Shown: positions 22,187 through 33,922 of the stretch, piece by piece | Layout of the letters: each line of letters begins with the position of its first letter | Position numbering within the stretch: the stretch's first letter is position 1 | Origin: Diaporthe sp. PMI_573 | Lineage: Eukaryota; Ascomycota; Sordariomycetes; Diaporthales; Diaporthaceae | Reading direction: 5' to 3' | NCBI GenBank assembly: GCA_021399435.1 | Contig: JAJTUP010000029.1 | Span: 372,001 to 436,000 of the forward strand | Length of the DNA: 64,000 nt | The notes under the pieces: generated by a model | The model's database searches: none | The model's input: only the letters and a program-made list of their open reading frames with translations | Told to the model about the DNA's origin: nothing | Translations under genes and position numbers: made by a program

Positions 22187-23326
22187 ATGGCATCTAAATT
22201 TGCGGACACTGCCAAGGCAGTCTGGAAGTCCCTCGTCGATAAATCCGTCAAGGGCTTCTTCATCTCGCCCACATGGTACGGGGTCAACCCTCTCGAGTAC
22301 GTGATGACAACCAGCATCATGGACGTCTGGGATCATCTCCGCGAGTTTGTAGCTTCCCCCTGGTATCAACCCCTTGTGTTCACGCAGCAAGCCCTGGGCC
22401 CATTTTGGTGGATTATCCGGGAGTTGCTGCTCAAGTCACCCGTCTTTTGGATCGTCTCCACCTTCGCTTCAGCCCGCTGGGTGTACAACGATTACTACAG
22501 ATTCCTGGCCGTCGGACGAGGAGGCACCCCGTCGACGTTTTACGGCTGGTACCGAACCAAGGTTCTCCTCTTCATCACGAACTACATTCTCCGGGTGGAC
22601 GTGTTTGGGGCTCCCTTCGTCCACCCAATGTTCGAGCCTTACCGCGGAATTCTATTCGACCTGCCACCGCGTCAGGGCGAGCGGCCAACGATCCTCGGCC
22701 TCGCCCCCCAGCGCCAAGGGAACCAAAGGGTCAGCCCACAGACCGGGGCTGCCATGGTAGTCATCCTGGAGCGGAAGGCTGCAGAAAACCCGGAGACCCT
22801 TGTCGTGGAACAGAGCTACCTCGAGGGCCACCTACGCGCCCTCAAGAGACGTCTGCCCGCCGGTGCTATGCCCGGTACCATCGAAACCACGGCTGAATGG
22901 GGAGGGGAAGCCGTGCACACCCACGGACTCGACGGATCCGCGCATGTTGTCCTCCATCCTGCCGACGCCGCAGAGGTGATCCGGGCTGGACATGGCGAGC
23001 GCCATCCCTTCGGGTGCTGTGCTGAGCACTGGATCTGGAGGTTCTATCACCACACTATTCGGGGGATATGCCTCCCCCTGCCGTCCAACTTCGTGCTTGT
23101 CTATGCGCCCCGTTGCGAAGACGAGATGGCGATATTTGAGCGGATTGTTGACGCCGCTGTTTGGTTCCACACTTTGCCTGAGAACGGTCAGAATAACTCC
23201 AACTCTAACCCGGCTCCGGCTGCTCCGGCTCTTGGCCCGACTGCTCCTGCTCCTGTACCGGCTGTGAACACTGCTGCCACGGCGGCGGACGTTCTTGCCT
23301 CAGCTGACACGGATGCGAATGCTTAG
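22187..23326 (+). CDS. Luciferase-domain (DUF5519) protein
   Basis: Single exon, 379 residues. The C-terminal half matches the fungal luciferase/DUF5519 domain: VHTHGLDGSAHVVLHPADA, then VIRAGHGERHPFG, LPLPSNFVLVYAPRCEDE and a final helix ending AAVWF (about residues 230-330). The N-terminal half has amphipathic and hydrophobic stretches (about 70-105 and 122-145) and may be membrane-associated. The last ~45 residues are an Ala/Pro/Asn low-complexity tail. The family name does not imply light emission; the function in ascomycetes is unknown. No signal peptide. Flanked by GH43 and the OPT transporter with long spacers, so there is no obvious functional link. Confidence 0.8.
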   Translation: MASKFADTAKAVWKSLVDKSVKGFFISPTWYGVNPLEYVMTTSIMDVWDHLREFVASPWYQPLVFTQQALGPFWWIIRELLLKSPVFWIVSTFASARWVYNDYYRFLAVGRGGTPSTFYGWYRTKVLLFITNYILRVDVFGAPFVHPMFEPYRGILFDLPPRQGERPTILGLAPQRQGNQRVSPQTGAAMVVILERKAAENPETLVVEQSYLEGHLRALKRRLPAGAMPGTIETTAEWGGEAVHTHGLDGSAHVVLHPADAAEVIRAGHGERHPFGCCAEHWIWRFYHHTIRGICLPLPSNFVLVYAPRCEDEMAIFERIVDAAVWFHTLPENGQNNSNSNPAPAAPALGPTAPAPVPAVNTAATAADVLASADTDANA

Positions 23327-24608
23327 ATGTGTCGATCTGTGGAGTTGCGCACCTCCAAGAGGATCTTCAAGAGGGAGGCGAACAAGGTCATGATGAGTTC
23401 CAGGTGGGATATTGTTTGCAGACAACACAAAATCGACTTGATTAAGTAATTAGAATTATTCCCAATGCATTGGACAAGATAGATAGTGATCTGTTTCGTA
23501 ATTTGTTAGTTATCCCTTTCTCAATGACGAGATTGACTTTTCGAATGCAGCCTCTCTTTTCCCACACTCGCTGGTGGCAAAGCGCCTGCCTCACGTTTAA
23601 AGTAAAACCTAAAATCCTTCGTGTGTGCCTGGCTAACCTGGTAGCGTTTAGTGAGGCTGGGCATTCAATTGATTTACAAATGCTGCGACATGTGAGGCGG
23701 GGGAGGGGGGCGGGCATCACCTAAAAGGCATGCAGGGGGTTTGCACGGGTTTTGGTGTGACAGATCATTCATGCTTTTGGCCGTCCAAACACGAGCGGCA
23801 TGTGGTTTGTTGGAGCCTCGGAGGCAAGTGGAGGCAAAAGCCTTGCACCAGATTATATTACACAAGTGCAACTGGTGCAATGATTGGCAGCCGCGAAGGA
23901 TCCCTGGTGCTATCTGCAGCCGGGCCTCGCCCCGGGCTGGAACTGGCAGGAACGAATGAATTCCCTGGGCCTTATCACCTTCCGCTTATGGGGCCATACG
24001 ATGGGGCCAAAGATGGGGTCAGCTGGGGGGGCAGGGACCAGCTGGGGGAAGGAACCAACTGGGGCAGGGAACCAACTGGGGAAAGAAGAGCACGAACAAA
24101 ACACAGTTACCAACAGCGTGGTCCAGCTGGCCTGTCCAGGCAAGCAGGCAGGGCAGGTCAGAACCTTGCCACCGGTCGGGTCCACCGAAGCAAAGCGCGA
24201 CCAGTGATTCGAGGTCACATCACCCTCGGCTGAACTCTGGAGGCCTTGGCGGGAGTACCTGGCCCAACTCGATCAGGCAGGTCGTTTGGGTCCTCTCAGT
24301 TCTCTGTGCAAATCCTCCAGGATCCAGAACGTGCAGGCTAGCCCCTTCTGGTCACATCAATCCCACCCATCTTCCACCTGCCCCGCTTGATCTAGCAACC
24401 GGACATGCAGTGGACCCTTGCACACAATCTGGGCTGACTCCGAAAGGCCTTAACTTACCACGCGACCGATGGAGCACATAAAATAAGGGACTGGGTGCCT
24501 CCGTCCATTTTCCTGCATTTTCCTGCATGTGAGTCTTTCATCTTCAAGGTCCTTGGGGTCTCGTTTTGCCTCAGCTTGTGACCGTCCTACCAGACACCAC
24601 CAGTCACG
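23327..24608. other. Long intergenic region upstream of OPT transporter
   Basis: No gene. It holds the AT-rich DUF5519 3' region, then a GC-rich promoter with a short tandem repeat (separate entry), a TATA-like CATAAAATAAG at 24477-24487, and a duplicated CATTTTCCTG just after it in the leader. Confidence 0.5.
24017..24081 (+). repeat. Degenerate tandem GGxACCAxCTGGGG repeat
   Basis: Four copies: GGTCAGCTGGGG (24017), GGACCAGCTGGGG (24035), GGAACCAACTGGGG (24051) and GGAACCAACTGGGG (24068), spaced 16-18 nt. The core CAGCTG/CAACTG is an E-box-like hexamer. It lies about 530 nt upstream of the OPT gene start. Confidence 0.7.
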
Positions 24609-27087
24609 ATGGCGTCGCTCCAGCACCAAGACGTTACCACGGCTCCCGTCACTGCCCCGGCAGATGCGAGGACCGGGGAGCAGCTGCCCGAGATGGCCTC
24701 TGATGAGAAGAGGCCTCACTCGCGCGGCGAGAAGGACATGTTCGTCGACATCGACGGCGAGAAGACTCCTGTCGACGAGGAGGAGTCCGAGATCCTCGAC
24801 AACATGTTCCCCTTCCCGCCGCTCAAGGGCATCCCCGAGGAGGAGCAGCAGCTCACCGTCCGCGCCCTGGTCGTTGGTATCTGCTTGGGTGGCGTTGTCT
24901 CCGCCTCCAACATCTACCTCGGCCTCAAGACCGGCTGGACATTTGGTGCCTCCCTTTTTGGCGGCATTCTTGGTTTCGCCATTCTCAAGTCCATCTCTAG
25001 AATCGCCCCCAAGATCTTGGGCGGAGGCTACTTTGGCCCCAAGGTTCGTGACTGACTGACTGACTCACTTTGGCATCGTCTCGACCCGAGCCTTGTCTTG
25101 CTGACTGAGGGGTATAGGAAAATGTCACTGTTCAGACTGCTGCCACCGCTGCTGGTGGTCTGGGTATCATCTTCGTAGGCCCTATCCCGGCTATGTATCA
25201 GATGGGTCTCATGTCGGATAGGCCTGAGAAGGGTAAGACACTTCCCGCCCTCATTCTGTGGCTGACGGTCCTGCAATTGGAGGAAGATAAGGAAGCTAAC
25301 TTTTGCCCAGACTTCGGCAAGCTCATCACATTCTCCATCTGCACCGCCTACTACGGCCTGTTCTTCGCCATCGCCCTCCGAAAGTTCTACATTCTCAAGC
25401 TCAAGCTCGTCTTCCCCTCCCCCACCGCCGTCGCCTACACCGTCCGCGCCCTGCATGCAGGCGGTGCCGCTAGTGAGGCCAGCGGCAAGAGGAAGGCAAG
25501 ATGTCTCGCAATGGCCTTTGGCGGCGCTGCCGTCCTGCGTGTCGTCTCCATCTACGCCCCCGGCATCCTGTGGGACCACCACGTCTTCTGGTGGCTCTAC
25601 ACCTGGGGCTGGGACGGCATCATCGCCGCCGAGTCCTGGGGATGGGTCTTTGAGTATACCCCGGCTTTCATCGGCGCCGGTATCCTCTCGGGTCTGAACG
25701 CCTCGCTCTCCTTCTTCGGCGGGAGCGTCCTCGCCTGGGCCCTCATCGGCCCGCTGACAGTCAAGTACGGCGCCACGTTCGGAAAACTGCAGGGCTTGGA
25801 CCCGGAGACTGGCGAGAACCCCTTCCCGGGCTGGTACAGCTACAACTCGTTGTCCAACACACAGACCGAGCCTTCCCCTCGATTCTGGAACCTGTGGGTT
25901 GGCATCATGGTGATGCTGTGCGCCTCCTTCGCCGAGGTCGCCATGAACGGCCCCGTCCTCTACCGCGGTCTGAAGAGGGCCATCTTTGAGACGGCCGAGA
26001 AGATCCCCCAGACGCGGTCTTTCGCAGCCAAGCACCTTACGAGTGAGGAGCGTGAGATCGAGGACCCCTCGCCAAAGTCGGAGCTGGTGCCCACCTGGAT
26101 CTGGTCCACTGGTGTTCTCGCCGCCATCGCCCTTTCCATGATCGTGCTGGCTATCCAGTACCAGGTCAGCCCTGCCCTGACCATCCTCGCCGTCATCCTC
26201 GCCTTCATCTTCAGCTTCATCGCCGCCCAGTCCTCTGGTGCTACCGACATCAACCCCGTGTCCACCTGCGCAAAGAGCTCTCAGCTTGTCTTTGGCGGTG
26301 TCACGCAGGGACAGGGCCACTACGGCGAGTTGGCACAACGCGTCAACATGACTGGAGGTATCGTCGCTGCCGGTGCGGCCGCCCAGTCCGTGGACATGTT
26401 GGGAGACCTGCGAACTGGTTACCTGCTCAGCGCCTCGCCCCGCGTGCAATTTGTTGCCCAGGCCGTCGGCTCGGTATTCAGCATCGTCCTCTGCTGTGGC
26501 TTCTTTGTCCTCTTCTCCAAGGCCTACCCTTGCATCATTGACGAGACGCTTGCAGACCACTGCCAGGTAAGACCTTTTGATCCCATCCCTCTCTTGTTGC
26601 ATCATTACCCGCCACAACCCTGACACTTGTGCTGACTTTTACTTTTCCCCAGTTCGGTATCCCCTCAGTCGCCGCCTGGAAGGCAACCGCACAGGCCGTC
26701 ACCGCCAAGAACTTCCCCGTCCCAACGTCCTCGGGCATCACCGCCCTCGCGCTGGGCATCTTCTCCATCGTCCTCGTCGCCGCCAAGTACCTCTGGATCC
26801 CCAAGAAGTACCACGTCTACGTTCCCAACATGAACGCCGTCGGCCTGGCCTTCACCCTTCCCCAGACCCAGTACTCCATCGCCATGTCCACGGGAGCCAT
26901 CGCCAGCTACATCTGGTTGAAGAAGAGCCCGCGCACCTGGGACGAGTACGCCTACAGTCTCGCGGCGGGTCTCAGCGCCGGTGAGGGTATCGGCGGTGTT
27001 ATCAACGCCGTCCTCCAGGTCGCCGGTGTCGCTGGTGATACCAAGGGCAGTGCTGTTGGATGCCCTGGCTTTGAGTACTGCGGTTAG
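24609..27087 (+). CDS. OPT-family oligopeptide transporter
   Basis: Proton-coupled importer of small peptides or metal chelates in the plasma membrane. Four exons: 24609-25043, 25118-25232, 25311-26566, 26653-27087; 746 residues. All phases agree; the first donor is the unusual GTTCGT. A ~75-residue acidic cytosolic N-terminus leads into TM1 at LVVGICLGGVVSASNIYLGL. About 14-16 hydrophobic helices follow. Family features include YLGLKTGWTFGAS, FPSPTAVAYTVRALH and the late GEGIGGVINAVLQVAGV. The C-terminus is GCPGFEYCG. It belongs to the OPT superfamily branch that lacks a clear NPG start motif and is closer to the YSL-like/fungal OptB-like group; substrate undetermined. Confidence 0.9.
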
Positions 27088-28938
27088 AAAGGATATAGAT
27101 CTTTCAATGATGTCCGCCCGCTGTCCTGTAGGGGAACGATTCTCCTCGGGAAGTAGTTAATACCCCATATGTAATGTGACATGAGCGTTATGTATACGGT
27201 CGACTGGGTCGACTTAGATATGAAGATGCAATATATTAATTTTGCTCCAACAATTTTGCTTCGAGGAATCCTGTGATTACTGTGATAACGCGTAAGAGTT
27301 TGAACTACAATACAGGATCCTATGATGTGTTCAGTTGCGACGCCGCGTGTAACCCTTCGCAGTTTGGGAACTCCCCACGGCTCGCTACTTTGGGCATCAC
27401 GGTGTCGAGCCACCAAAGCCCGCGAGCCGAGGCCCGTGTTGAAACCCAGGGCGGCACCTAGGCGCCGGCGGGCGCCTCCCAACCTCGGAAGGCTTCCAGA
27501 ACCCAACCGGCTTCTTTCTACACTAAGCGGCAAGCTAGGGGGACATCTAGTTGACCAGGAATTTGCGCCGGCGCGAGTGGTGCCCCACAACAACTGACCG
27601 ACCAACCAAACCTGGAAAGGTCAATGGGAGGCTAGGAAGGCAAGGAAGGCTGGAAGGGGCTTCCAGAAGATTTCGCCTTCCACCCGATGTGACACACCTT
27701 GCTAGTGGTGGTGGTGGCGGTGGTGGGATGGGATGCACACTAACTCCGGAAGGGATTGTCTAGCATTCGGAGCGGGGTTCCTACACACCCATTAGCCCAT
27801 GTGGCTTGCCTCCGTAGGACTTGCTGCGGCGCAGCCTTGTCTGCTAGCTTAGCTTGCGTGATGACAGACAGACAGGTAGCCTGGTGGGTGGGTGATGGGT
27901 GGGTCAGGGGGCCGGGCGAACTGGTCTGTTGAGTTGAGTGTGTGTGTGGCAAAGCTGGTGAGGTTCGTTGATCTTGTCTTGTCTTGTCTTGATTCCTGGT
28001 GCTGGAGTATGCCATTCGTGGTGAACAGAACGAAAATCAGATGGGAGATTTACTTCTCTGTTCCGAACAGAGTCGTAAATGGGAACATAATACCACATTC
28101 TCGTATCTCAACCGTCAACTCCGTCCCCTTGCTTCGATCCTACGTAACAAGACGGCCTCCCACCCAAGACATGTCAATGGCGCTGGGCAGTCTGGGCCGG
28201 ATAGACTCTTCTGTGCCGCAACGCTAGGTTGACAAGCCAAGACAGGCGGCCTCGTGACCAGTCAGCCAGTCAGTCCTGTCGTCTTGGCAATTGAGCTTCT
28301 TCGTATTCGCCCATTTACCTTGGTCCTTCAACGCCGACTCTAGTCGGCTGAGAGGACATCCCCCGGGGGTGATGGGATTCCAACCGTGTGGTTGCACGTT
28401 GCAAGCACCTCGGCGGCACAGCTGTGGAATCCTTTGGTGTCACGATAGTTGTGACGTTCCCAATTGGACAATGTGAGTAAGAGGCGTGCAATAGTCGTTC
28501 GGGGGATTGGCATTTGCTGACAGTGACGGGAGCAAAGTTGTCATGGTGGGCGTGTGTTGTGTAATAATCTGGTGGGGCAAGGCTTACTTAGACTAAGCGT
28601 ATCTGTCATACCATCCATCCAAACCGGCAGGACGGGGCCGTTCGGATCTGTGCCGAGGTTTTTTGTCTTATCATCGTGTCCGCGTATCTAAGACTGTCCG
28701 TGTATCTAGACTCCAGGATTGGGATTCCCTTATCCTACCGGCCCATAATACGGCCCCACCCCGATGTTTTCCCCGGCGATCGGCATGGGATGACGTTCGG
28801 CCGACGGGTTCCCGGCAAAAACGCGTCACCTGACCACCACCGACGACCGCTTTTTTCGGGCACTCTTCCGAACCTCAAATCCGTTACGAAAAGCGCGACA
28901 ATACTACAGGGCCCGTGATCAGGAGGCAGGAAAGCAGC
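27088..28938. other. Long intergenic region
   Basis: About 1.85 kb with no supported gene. It contains simple repeats: a (TCTTG)x4 run at 27972-27991 and a GGT/GGC-rich run near 27706-27725. Confidence 0.5.
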
Positions 28939-29361
28939 ATGGGCGCAACAAAGACGCTCTTCGTCACCCTGATCCGCACGCACCACGTCACGAGCCGCAA
29001 GAAGCTCCAGCGCGTCAAGAAGGCAGCCGCGCACTTTGACATACCCTTCGTGCTGGTGCGCTACGGCGGGTCGCCGGGCCTGATGTACGCCGAGAGCCAT
29101 GGGGGAGCGAATCTGGGCTCGTGGGTCAGTGCCGTCAAGGACCTGCGGTACAAGGACTTTCAGTGTGTTTATAAGCCTGAGATGAGGTCTTTGATGAACG
29201 GAGATGGTCCTGCTCCGACGACACTGGTGCCTGCTGGGTCGTTTAATGAGACTGAGTCTGTGGCTTCTTTTGGTCAGGTCATGGAGCGTAAGGGGCTTGG
29301 TGAGTGGTTTAAGACGGGGTTGTTGAGCAAGCGGACTGGACAATTTGACGGGGATGGCTGA
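28939..29361 (+). CDS. Hypothetical small basic protein
   Basis: Single exon of 140 residues starting MGATKTLFVTLIRTHHV. Not recognised. The first half alternates strands and a basic helix (SRKKLQRVKKAAAHFDIPFV) and then YGGSPGLMYAES. The middle has KDLRYKDFQCVYKPEM and the C-terminus is Gly/Lys-rich. Codon use and GC of the first half look coding; the second half is less biased. No signal peptide or membrane segment. The upstream frame is open to 28915 without another ATG. Confidence 0.6.
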   Translation: MGATKTLFVTLIRTHHVTSRKKLQRVKKAAAHFDIPFVLVRYGGSPGLMYAESHGGANLGSWVSAVKDLRYKDFQCVYKPEMRSLMNGDGPAPTTLVPAGSFNETESVASFGQVMERKGLGEWFKTGLLSKRTGQFDGDG

Positions 29362-29586
29362 TGTTGTCATGGAATCTTGGACGATTTTCGGTCCCTTTAC
29401 GATGCATTCTGGCTCAGAGGACTCCAAACCTGCTCATTTTGAGAAGCGGGATTCATAAGATGGTCCCAAATCACGCACATCAAGGCCACCACGATCATGC
29501 ACATGCACACAAACGTCGGATAGAGCCCGAGCCTCCGTCTCAATCTGTCAGATTTTGACATTACTATGCCAGGAGGAGGCAGCGGA

Positions 29587-30745
29587 CTACATCGTCAACA
29601 CAGCCCTGAACCGGACCTTCCCACTCGTCATATGCTCGAAAGCCTCCTGCACCTTCTCCAGCGGGAACTTCTCGATCATGCACCTGACGCCGTGCGTCCC
29701 AGCAAACGAGATGGTCTCCTCACAGTCAAGCGCGTGCCCAGACGGCCACCCGTGCACGCTCGCCGCCTTGGTGACCATCACAGCCGTGTCGAACTCGACC
29801 GGCCCGACAGGCGCGAGCACGATCAGCTTGCCCTGCGGCGCGAGCCCGCCCACGAGGGGGCTGATGGCTTTTGGGTTCGGCGCGGTGGAGCAGATCATGG
29901 CGGCGCCGCCGAGCCTCATGAGCGCCTTGGCCGGGTCCTCCTCGCTCGTGTCGATGTAGTGGTGCGCGCCGAGCCTGGTCGCAAAGTCCCGCTTGTTGCC
30001 CCCGCTGCTGATGGCCACCACCTCGTAGCCCATCCTGCTCGCGAACTGCACCGCCAGGTGGCCCAGCCCGCCGAGCCCCTGCACCGCTACCAAGTCCCCT
30101 TGCATCACGCCCATGCGCCGCATCGAGTTGAATGTGGTGACGCCCGCGCAGAGTAAAGGTGCCGCCTCGGCCGGGTCGACATTGGCGGGGATCCGGACGG
30201 CTGCCTCGGCGCGGAGGAGGACGTACTCGGCGTACCCGCCGTCCATCGTCACGCCGTTGATCGCGGCGTTGTCGCACGTCTGGAACACGCCGCGCTGACA
30301 GGACCGGCAGGTTCCGTCGTGGCCTGTGTTTGGGCGTCAGCGACGGTGTTCGGAAGCGTATTAGCCCCCCCCCCTGGCAGAGACATCCTGGCAGAGAGAC
30401 ACTGGGAGACAGAGAAAGGAGCGGGGTCCTGGGAATAAGGGACCTGTGAAGGAACTTACCGCCGTGCCACGCTCCACCAACTCGCTCGCCTTCCTTGACG
30501 CGGGTGACACCCTCGCCGACAGCGACGATATCTCCGACCACCTCATGGCCGGGAATCCGAGGGAAGACGTCACCCAGGAAGCCTTGCCGGAGGAACTCAT
30601 CGGTGTGGCAGACACCGCAGGCCAGTGACTTTATCAGGACCTGGCCGGGGCCGGGCAGCTTGAGGTCGACGTCCTTGAGGACCAGACTGGTTCCCTTGTC
30701 ATTGAGGACTGCGGCTTTGAAGGTTTTGGGAAGGGATGGAGCCAT
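29587..30745 (-). CDS. Zinc-dependent alcohol dehydrogenase
   Basis: Medium-chain NAD(P)-dependent alcohol dehydrogenase, cytosolic. Two exons, 30745-30460 and 30323-29587, with a 136-nt intron (GTAAGT..ACAG), phase 1; 340 residues. The catalytic zinc site shows Cys46 in GVCHTDEF and His67-Glu68 in IPGHEVVG; the third ligand fits the later Cys region. The structural zinc lobe GTCRSCQRGVFQTC has three Cys, the first lobe ligand position being non-Cys as in several fungal ADHs. The Rossmann motif is GLGGLGHLAVQFA. An A/G-rich C-terminal half ends KVRFRAVLTM. It could be ethanol-type or cinnamyl/aromatic ADH; the sequence does not decide. The ATG at 30745 is the first in frame. Confidence 0.9.
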
Positions 30746-33197
30746 CTTTGTGTTTGGGATGACTAGTCGGCGTAGTAGAGTTATTTGGTAAAGGTACAAT
30801 GTGCTTGGACTGACCAGCGTCAGATATCTACAGATAGTTTGTGCAGCAGCACGTCTGGAACCTTAGTCTACGATTGACGCCGTCTATTTATGCTTTTCAA
30901 AGTGGTGATTTGTCTCTCCTGTAGGTGCTGCTAATGCCCGGACTTAACTATCTTCTTTTCCTATCTGAGGGGTATCGACGACAACCGCTACTAGTAGATA
31001 TCCAATGTGCCTAGGAGTGGTGATGATTAGTGATATTACAGGATGCATTTTTAACCGTGAAGCAGCATGGGCGCCAGCCAATCGATGACGACGGGGGCGG
31101 GTATAGGCGGATGAGACGTCCGCCTGCAGGCTGGCTACATTGGGCAGGCCCCCAGGTCCGTTGACATTCTGTGTCAGAATAGCCTTCCTACCAACGTCCG
31201 GTATGGGCACAGTCTCAACTGCACTAAAGCCCCTTTGATCTGGCTTGTGTGCAACGACGGCGATAGCGCCTTACCGCCGGCAGTCGGCTTTGTGTGAAGC
31301 AGTTATGGAGCTCCGAACGGTCCGATTGGCAGGCGCTCTTCCAGTCTCGGGTTTGGAGCAGTGAGTTGTTGCATTTCCGGCGGCACAGTCAGCAGCAGCA
31401 GAACCTAAGTATGCTGACGGCGTGCAGCCTGCAGACATAAGGGCGTCTGTTCTGCCATCACATCCGCATCGAGGTCCTCTTCGAGATGTGACGAATGATG
31501 ATCCAGGTAAACGCGCATGTGTAAATAGAGAGTTTGCTTGTCAGGTCCAAAAGTGCTCACATACTTGTCGATCTGAAGTTCTGGCCATGTCGATCGTCCC
31601 ATGCGCAGCGCGTTAAATTGACAGTCCGAACGACTCGCATCCGATGGCATCTCTGTTGTGGGTGCCAAGCTCTTTAGACGCGTATTTTCTGAAATACTAC
31701 GCAGATGTTTCACGTTCTTGACCGACGAGGTAAATAACAAGTGTTCGGCTGAATTCTGCGCCAAAGCTGTAAAAAAGTAACCAGGCCCGCTTGGGCGGCC
31801 TGTGTCGGGTAGTAATAAACTTCTTGCGGATGGGCCTAGATCACTGTCGTGCATGTGCTAATAAGCTATGCTGCTGCCCCTGACAGCACCCGACCTGCCA
31901 CTGCGCGTGCTTGAAGTGCCGGAAACAAGGTTGACCAAACATGCTACGATATTTCCAGCGCCAGCCGAGCGTGTTTTTGTCCAAGCTGCAGGTACAGAGG
32001 GCTATTACTGTGTACATCCTCAACTTTTCATGTGAAAGGGCAAATGGGGATGCATGGAGCGCACGGTGATCGTGCCGAGTCATCATCAAATACGCCGACG
32101 AAACAAGCGCGGCCGAAACTTTGTTCCTGACACCATGTTTTCGAGGCTGTCTGTTACAATGCGCAAGGCATGGCTGATGAGTTGTTTCCTAAAGACTCAC
32201 GTAGCTCCTGGAATGTACATTGCAAACAGAAAAGCAAAATTGTCTGTTAGTCTGACGGGTAAGGTCATCTCCAGATTGGTAGGAAGCCTTCACTATAAGC
32301 ATTCAGTGTAAGACCAAATCAGATGGGAGCTTGCACTGTCGACCATGCCAAGGCGAGCTGGCTCAAGACGAACGAAGATCGATGAGCTTCAGGTGGCCAC
32401 ATGGAGCATATCCTCATAAGATGACGCGTTCAATTCATGTCAGTGGCTGTAGAAACTTAGAAGCCAGAGTGAAAAATCAATAGTTTTCGTCTGGGATCGA
32501 AGAACAACAAGAGAACTGCGAGGCACTGGCTCTACACTGGGCAGTGGTGTGGAAGATCACCCTTTAAATAATATTTGAAATCTCTGACCATCTATCATCC
32601 TAAGCCGGCGCATAACAATATCCTGGGCGTCTAAGTCGCTTCCGACTGCCCCAATGACATGATCAGCTTCCGGGGATCCATTTCTAAAGCTCCGTGGCTG
32701 GGGCCGGCCCCCTTGTCGACCTTCCCGAACTGTAATCGTGACCGGAAATTGGCTGGAGCGCACAGTTCGTGATCTTACTTAGAGGCGACGGCTATTGACC
32801 TGCATTAGTACGGATGCAACATCACAAAGCATGCCAACCGCGCTTGGGTTCCAAAGTCGACGGCTTCTCGGATAAGCTCTGAGACGTTGAAGTGCTCGGG
32901 CGAGTTTTTCACTTGGCAGGGACACTGTCCCAGCGGCTTGGTCACCATGAAAGACATTCTGCAGCATAGAGGATCGATAAGATTTGGGCCGCTGATATTT
33001 GTTTCTCAACACCTGCCATGGTCAAAGAAAGAGTCCAAGCTGTGCAACTTGGTCTGTATCCAGCCTCGCTCTTGATCTCTGCCAGCAGTCTATTTCGCTG
33101 ACATTCCTGTCGCTATCACTGAGCTTTTCCAGTTCTTACAACAACCACATAATATATTTGGAGAGCCCATGAAATTTGTCGTCTCCAGGAGGATACG
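30746..33197. other. Gene-poor region
   Basis: 2.4 kb without a gene I can support. A minus-strand frame at 31405-31854 (149 codons, true ATG) has no recognisable product. A possible decayed HET-like fragment lies at 32557-33012 (see findings). Confidence 0.5.
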
Positions 33198-33922
33198 GTG
33201 ACCAACATGGCTTCTAACGAGAACTTGAAGTCTGTACATTATGTGTCGGCAAAGCCGTCAGTCAATTTCCAACTACCTAGCGACAAAGGTCACGGCGGCC
33301 ATGAGCCTCCTCGCCATCCCACCCGTCGCAGGAAACTCAGCATGAGGGCTCTCATCATCATAGCTATCGCGTTGGCCCTGCTACTCGCCGCAGTATTAGT
33401 GATTGGTACAACCCGCCGACAGACCTCGACCAATGACACGCCGTCCGAAAACACAACCACAACTCAAGCTGGCTCTCCACCACCTCCTTCTTCTTCCGAG
33501 CCTCCTGGGGGCGATCAAGGCTTGTCGTGGTGCCAGAACCAGGATGAGGGGAAATGCACACTGGGAGTCTACCAAAACCTGGACACTGGGCAGATACGTG
33601 CCCAAGTATTTGACCACACTTGTTCGTCACTCCAAAGACGAGTCTAGTTTTGTTCTAGCCCGTCGACTTGCAAGCCAGGTGTATGAATGCCGCGGCTAAT
33701 GCGTTGAACATAGGTCGCCCACTTGGGAGCTCTGATCACATACAAATCGAATCGACGACAGGGCTGAATTCTTCATTGCCAGAAACCGTGGTGCTTCTCA
33801 TCCACGGGATCACAGGGCCAGCCGACGAATTCTGGTACAACGGTACACACTATTCAGATGGCTGGGTTTGGCAAAATCCTGCGCCGGTGTGGTACGAGAC
33901 TCAGAGATTCCCATGTCTGTGA
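33198..33922 (+). CDS. Type II membrane protein with small Cys-containing ectodomain
   Basis: Two exons, 33198-33621 and 33714-33922, with a 92-nt intron (donor GTTCGT, acceptor ACATAG), phase 1; 210 residues. The splice converts TGT codon halves so that FDHTC is followed directly by RPLGSSDHIQIE; without it the frame ends at a TAG. A second ATG at 33207 (MASNEN) is an alternative start. Layout: a basic cytosolic N-terminus (RHPTRRRKLS), one transmembrane segment (ALIIIAIALALLLAAVLVIG, about residues 53-72), a Ser/Thr/Pro-rich stalk, then a compact domain with Cys in WCQNQDEGKC, DHTC and the final FPCL. The ectodomain resembles small secreted fungal proteins of unknown function. There is one N-glycosylation site, NGT. 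Confidence 0.65.

Noticed and set aside
31405..31854. 149-codon minus-strand open frame with ATG
   Set aside because: No family resemblance, weak codon bias and no splice or promoter support.
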